Source: Lachnospiraceae bacterium (GTDB taxonomy: Bacteria; Bacillota; Clostridia; Lachnospirales; Lachnospiraceae). From it: 8,502 nt of DNA. How positions within the stretch are numbered: position 1 is the first letter of the stretch; every line of letters begins with the position of its first letter. Positions 6,954-8,502 of the stretch are shown piece by piece. Under the pieces are notes generated by a model. That model made no database searches. It had not been told where the DNA came from and saw only the letters and a program-made list of their open reading frames with translations. Position numbers and translations under genes: made by a program. The stretch is taken from positions 1 to 8,502 of the forward strand of contig JAFUXY010000313.1 in assembly GCA_017477005.1 (NCBI GenBank). The letters run 5' to 3'.

Positions 6954-6983
6954 TGATACCATTCATCGACAGAATAGTATCAT
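6953..6983 (+). promoter_or_regulatory. Dyad element / hairpin in the yicC leader
   Basis: ATGATAC (6953-6959) pairs perfectly with GTATCAT (6977-6983). Inside it, after one C-A mismatch, ATTC (6961-6964) pairs with GAAT (6972-6975), closing a seven-base loop. The 12-position arm lies entirely within the predicted yicC leader and ends 7 bases before the ribosome binding site. It also touches the -35 of the possible rqcH promoter. It lacks a T tract, so it is not a terminator. It could be an RNA hairpin or a DNA operator. Confidence 0.5.
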
Positions 6984-7002
6984 ATCATCAAGAGGATTTG
7001 CA

Positions 7003-7881
7003 ATGATAAACTCAATGACCGGGTTTGGACATTATGAAGTGGTGGATGGTTCCCGCCGCGCCGTAGTCGAGATCAAATCCGTCAATCACAGGTATTTGGA
7101 CCTGACGATTAAAACGTCAAGAAGAATTACTTCTTTAGAACCGAAATTCCGCAGCTTTCTGAAAAAGAACATCGGACGGGGCAAGGTGGATGCCTATGTA
7201 CATTTTGAAGAGTCCGCCGATGAAACCTTCAGCATCCACTACAATGAAAAGCTCGCGAGGGGATACGTGGAGAATATGAAGCGTATGGCCGAGGAGTTTG
7301 GCTTGGACTACGATGTGTCTGTCTCGACGCTGGCTTCTTATCCGGATGTGTTTGAGCTTGTCCGGGAGGAAGAAGACGAATCTGAATTGGAGGAATTTAT
7401 TCGTCCCGCGCTGGAGGGGGCCTTGGAGCGGTTTTTTGAGAGCCGTCGGCTGGAGGGCGCGAATCTTCGCAGCGATCTCCTGGAAAAGCTAGAGGAATGT
7501 TCGGAGCTAGTGGCGCAGGTCGAGGAACTGGCGCCTACGATCATTGAAGAGTACAAGGCCAGACTCACCCAAAAGGTCTATGAGCTGCTTGAAGAAAAAA
7601 AGGTGGATGAATCCCGGATCGCCGCGGAAGTGACGATCTATGCCGACAAAATCTGCGTAGACGAGGAATTGGTGCGCCTGAAAAGCCATGTCAAGGAGAT
7701 GATCGAAGCGCTCTCCGCCAAGGAGTCGGTCGGTCGAAAGATGGACTTTCTGGCGCAGGAGATGAACCGGGAGGCCAATACCATCCTGTCAAAGTCCACG
7801 GACGCGAAGGTCGCGGCGCTGGGGATTTCCCTGAAAACACTGATTGAAAAGATCCGTGAGCAGGTTCAAAACATAGAGTAA
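7003..7881 (+). CDS. yicC: YicC/YloC family endoribonuclease
   Basis: YicC-family proteins are oligomeric endoribonucleases that take part in RNA turnover in the cytosol. The 292-residue product is complete. The N-terminal YicC domain starts with MINSMTGFGHYE and contains VEIKSVNHRYLDLTIKTSRR. The C-terminal DUF1732 domain contains RLKSHV (from 225), VGRKMDFLAQEMNREANTIL (243-262) and the standard ending EKIREQVQNIE. The ATG at 7003 was chosen because MINSMTGFG is the family's canonical start and AGAGGA (6991-6996) lies 6 bases before it. The frame is open upstream to 6901, but that would include the promoter. It heads the yicC - remA - gmk cluster that is conserved in Firmicutes; remA follows within 40 bases with no terminator between. 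Confidence 0.95.
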   Translation: MINSMTGFGHYEVVDGSRRAVVEIKSVNHRYLDLTIKTSRRITSLEPKFRSFLKKNIGRGKVDAYVHFEESADETFSIHYNEKLARGYVENMKRMAEEFGLDYDVSVSTLASYPDVFELVREEEDESELEEFIRPALEGALERFFESRRLEGANLRSDLLEKLEECSELVAQVEELAPTIIEEYKARLTQKVYELLEEKKVDESRIAAEVTIYADKICVDEELVRLKSHVKEMIEALSAKESVGRKMDFLAQEMNREANTILSKSTDAKVAALGISLKTLIEKIREQVQNIE

Positions 7882-7891
7882 TATAGAAAGC

Positions 7892-7915
7892 TGCATGAAT
7901 CAAGTTCATGCATGA
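7892..7915 (+). promoter_or_regulatory. Triple TGCATGA dyad element at the remA start
   Basis: TGCATGAA (7892-7899) and TTCATGCA (7905-7912) form a perfect 8-bp inverted repeat with a five-base loop. The right arm merges into a perfect 10-bp palindrome TCATGCATGA (7906-7915). The heptamer TGCATGA thus occurs three times (plus, minus, plus) in 24 bases. The element fills the yicC-remA gap where a Shine-Dalgarno would be expected, and overlaps one candidate remA ATG (7912). It might be an mRNA hairpin that controls remA translation, or a protein binding site. Confidence 0.5.
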
Positions 7916-7920
7916 TAGAT

Positions 7921-8208
7921 ATGGCTTACATCAATATCGGATTCGGAAATATTGCCAACGATGAAAAGCTCGTGGCGATCATCGCCCCCGATTCGGCGCC
8001 AGCCAAGCGGCTGATCCAGAATGCCAGAGACCAGGGATTGGTGATCGATGCTACGCAGGGGCGGCGTACCAGGGCCGTTCTTGTGACAGAGCGGGGGCAG
8101 GTGATTCTGTCGGCGCTGGTGCCTGAGACGATTGCGGAGCGCAGTCGCAAGGCAGGATCGCTCGATGGAAATTCTCTGTCAAAAGACAGAAAGGAACAGG
8201 AATTATGA
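7921..8208 (+). CDS. remA: RemA family DNA-binding regulator (DUF370)
   Basis: RemA in B. subtilis is a small DNA-binding protein that assembles into rings, activates biofilm matrix operons and affects osmoprotection genes. The target genes in this organism are unknown. The 95-residue product has the full domain: YINIGFGNI, then [40 protein letters not shown] and [14 protein letters not shown]. It ends in a charged tail of about 20 residues ([19 protein letters not shown]). I chose the ATG at 7921 because it leaves three residues before INIG, as in the family. An in-frame ATG at 7912 would add MID. Neither has a Shine-Dalgarno. The conserved VSAAR/VSANR stretch, including Arg18 of the B. subtilis protein, reads ANDEK here. 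The stop overlaps the gmk start (ATGA), which implies translational coupling. Confidence 0.9.
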   Translation: MAYINIGFGNIANDEKLVAIIAPDSAPAKRLIQNARDQGLVIDATQGRRTRAVLVTERGQVILSALVPETIAERSRKAGSLDGNSLSKDRKEQEL

Positions 8209-8502
8209 CGCATACGAACGGCTTGGTTGTCGTATTATCCGGATTTTCCGGCGCCGGGAAGGGTACTATTATGAAGCATCTGCTGAACCGCTATCCCGAC
8301 GATTATCATTTGTCTATTTCCGCCACCACCCGCCCCATACGGACGGGCGAGGAGGACGGCCGGGAGTATTTCTTCAAATCTAGGGAAGAATTTGACGCGA
8401 TGATCGACGCCGGAGAGTTTTTGGAGCACGCCACCTTCAACGGCAATTCGTATGGCACGCCGAAGGCCTATGTGGAACAGCTTGTGCGCGAAGGCAAGGA
8501 CG
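8205..8502 (+). CDS. gmk: Guanylate kinase (3' end beyond window)
   Basis: Gmk converts GMP and ATP to GDP and ADP, an essential step of guanine nucleotide supply. The 99 visible codons cover about half of the usual length of about 200 residues. They show the P-loop [10 protein letters not shown] (12-21), the GMP-binding stretch [20 protein letters not shown], then [20 protein letters not shown] and YGTPKAYV. The ATG overlaps the remA stop (ATGA), and AAGGA (8191-8195) supplies a ribosome binding site 9 bases upstream. The P-loop has Phe where many homologues have Pro (SGPSGAGK); the lysine and glycines are intact. The position after yicC and remA is the standard Firmicutes order, in which rpoZ often follows. 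Confidence 0.97.
   Translation, partial: MTHTNGLVVVLSGFSGAGKGTIMKHLLNRYPDDYHLSISATTRPIRTGEEDGREYFFKSREEFDAMIDAGEFLEHATFNGNSYGTPKAYVEQLVREGKD

Noticed and set aside
6901..7002. Longer yicC start at 6901, adding a hydrophobic stretch that could look like a signal peptide
   Set aside because: The segment contains the near-consensus promoter (6901-6929) and the leader hairpin. The canonical MINSMTGFG start is at 7003 with its own ribosome binding site.
8238..8270. Gmk P-loop reads [10 protein letters not shown] rather than SGPSGAGK
   Set aside because: The catalytic lysine and glycines are intact, and Phe here is, to my knowledge, a normal variant in clostridial enzymes.
1..8502. Search for a novel defence, mobile or biosynthetic system, CRISPR repeats, tRNA genes or insertion sequence ends
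   Set aside because: Apart from the truncated AAA-ATPase-like gene at the left edge, every coding region is a conserved housekeeping gene. No spaced direct repeats, cloverleaf-like sequences, transposase motifs or terminal inverted repeats were seen.

Overview
The window reads as ordinary chromosomal DNA from a low- to mid-GC Firmicute, most likely of class Clostridia (Lachnospiraceae-like). The reasons are the gene content (rpmB, Asp23/YloU, FakA/YloV, recG, rqcH, yicC/yloC, remA, gmk), strong AGGAGG-type ribosome binding sites, a zinc-ribbon (four-cysteine) ribosomal protein L28, and a fragment of the AAA-ATPase-like/DUF1703 family that is abundant in gut clostridia. The taxonomic placement is inference from protein character, not from a marker search.

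Layout. Positions 1-522 hold the 3' part of a broken AAA-ATPase-like/DUF1703 gene that runs directly into a two-way terminator (about 481-530). rpmB (minus strand, 551-739) uses the same terminator from the other side. A 191-base divergent intergenic region (740-930) carries promoters for rpmB and for the rightward operon yloU/asp23-like - fakA - recG (931-5075; gaps of 10 and 7 bases), which ends in a strong hairpin terminator (5096-5140). Convergent to it lies rqcH (minus strand, 5140-6888). A second divergent region (6889-7002) holds a near-consensus promoter for the rightward operon yicC - remA - gmk. gmk is cut by the window end.

How the genes relate. This is a translation, RNA and envelope-lipid housekeeping neighbourhood. 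RpmB is a 50S protein and RqcH adds alanine tails on stalled 50S subunits. YicC is an endoribonuclease and Gmk makes GDP. FakA phosphorylates fatty acids, RecG remodels stalled forks, and RemA is a DNA-binding regulator. In Bacillus subtilis, as I recall its map, the same genes lie close together as two blocks (yloA/rqcH-yloC-remA-gmk and rpmB-yloU-yloV-...-recG). Here the blocks sit side by side, without sdaAB/sdaAA and in a different relative order.

I see no previously undescribed multi-gene system here. The items worth a second look are small. FakA appears to have lost the Cys/His residues of its middle domain. Dyad-symmetric elements sit in the leaders of yicC, remA and the asp23-like gene. 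The remA start lacks a Shine-Dalgarno sequence. The AAA-ATPase-like gene is truncated right at the rpmB terminator. No tRNA, rRNA, CRISPR array, insertion sequence or riboswitch was recognised, and no gene-free stretch exceeds 300 bases.
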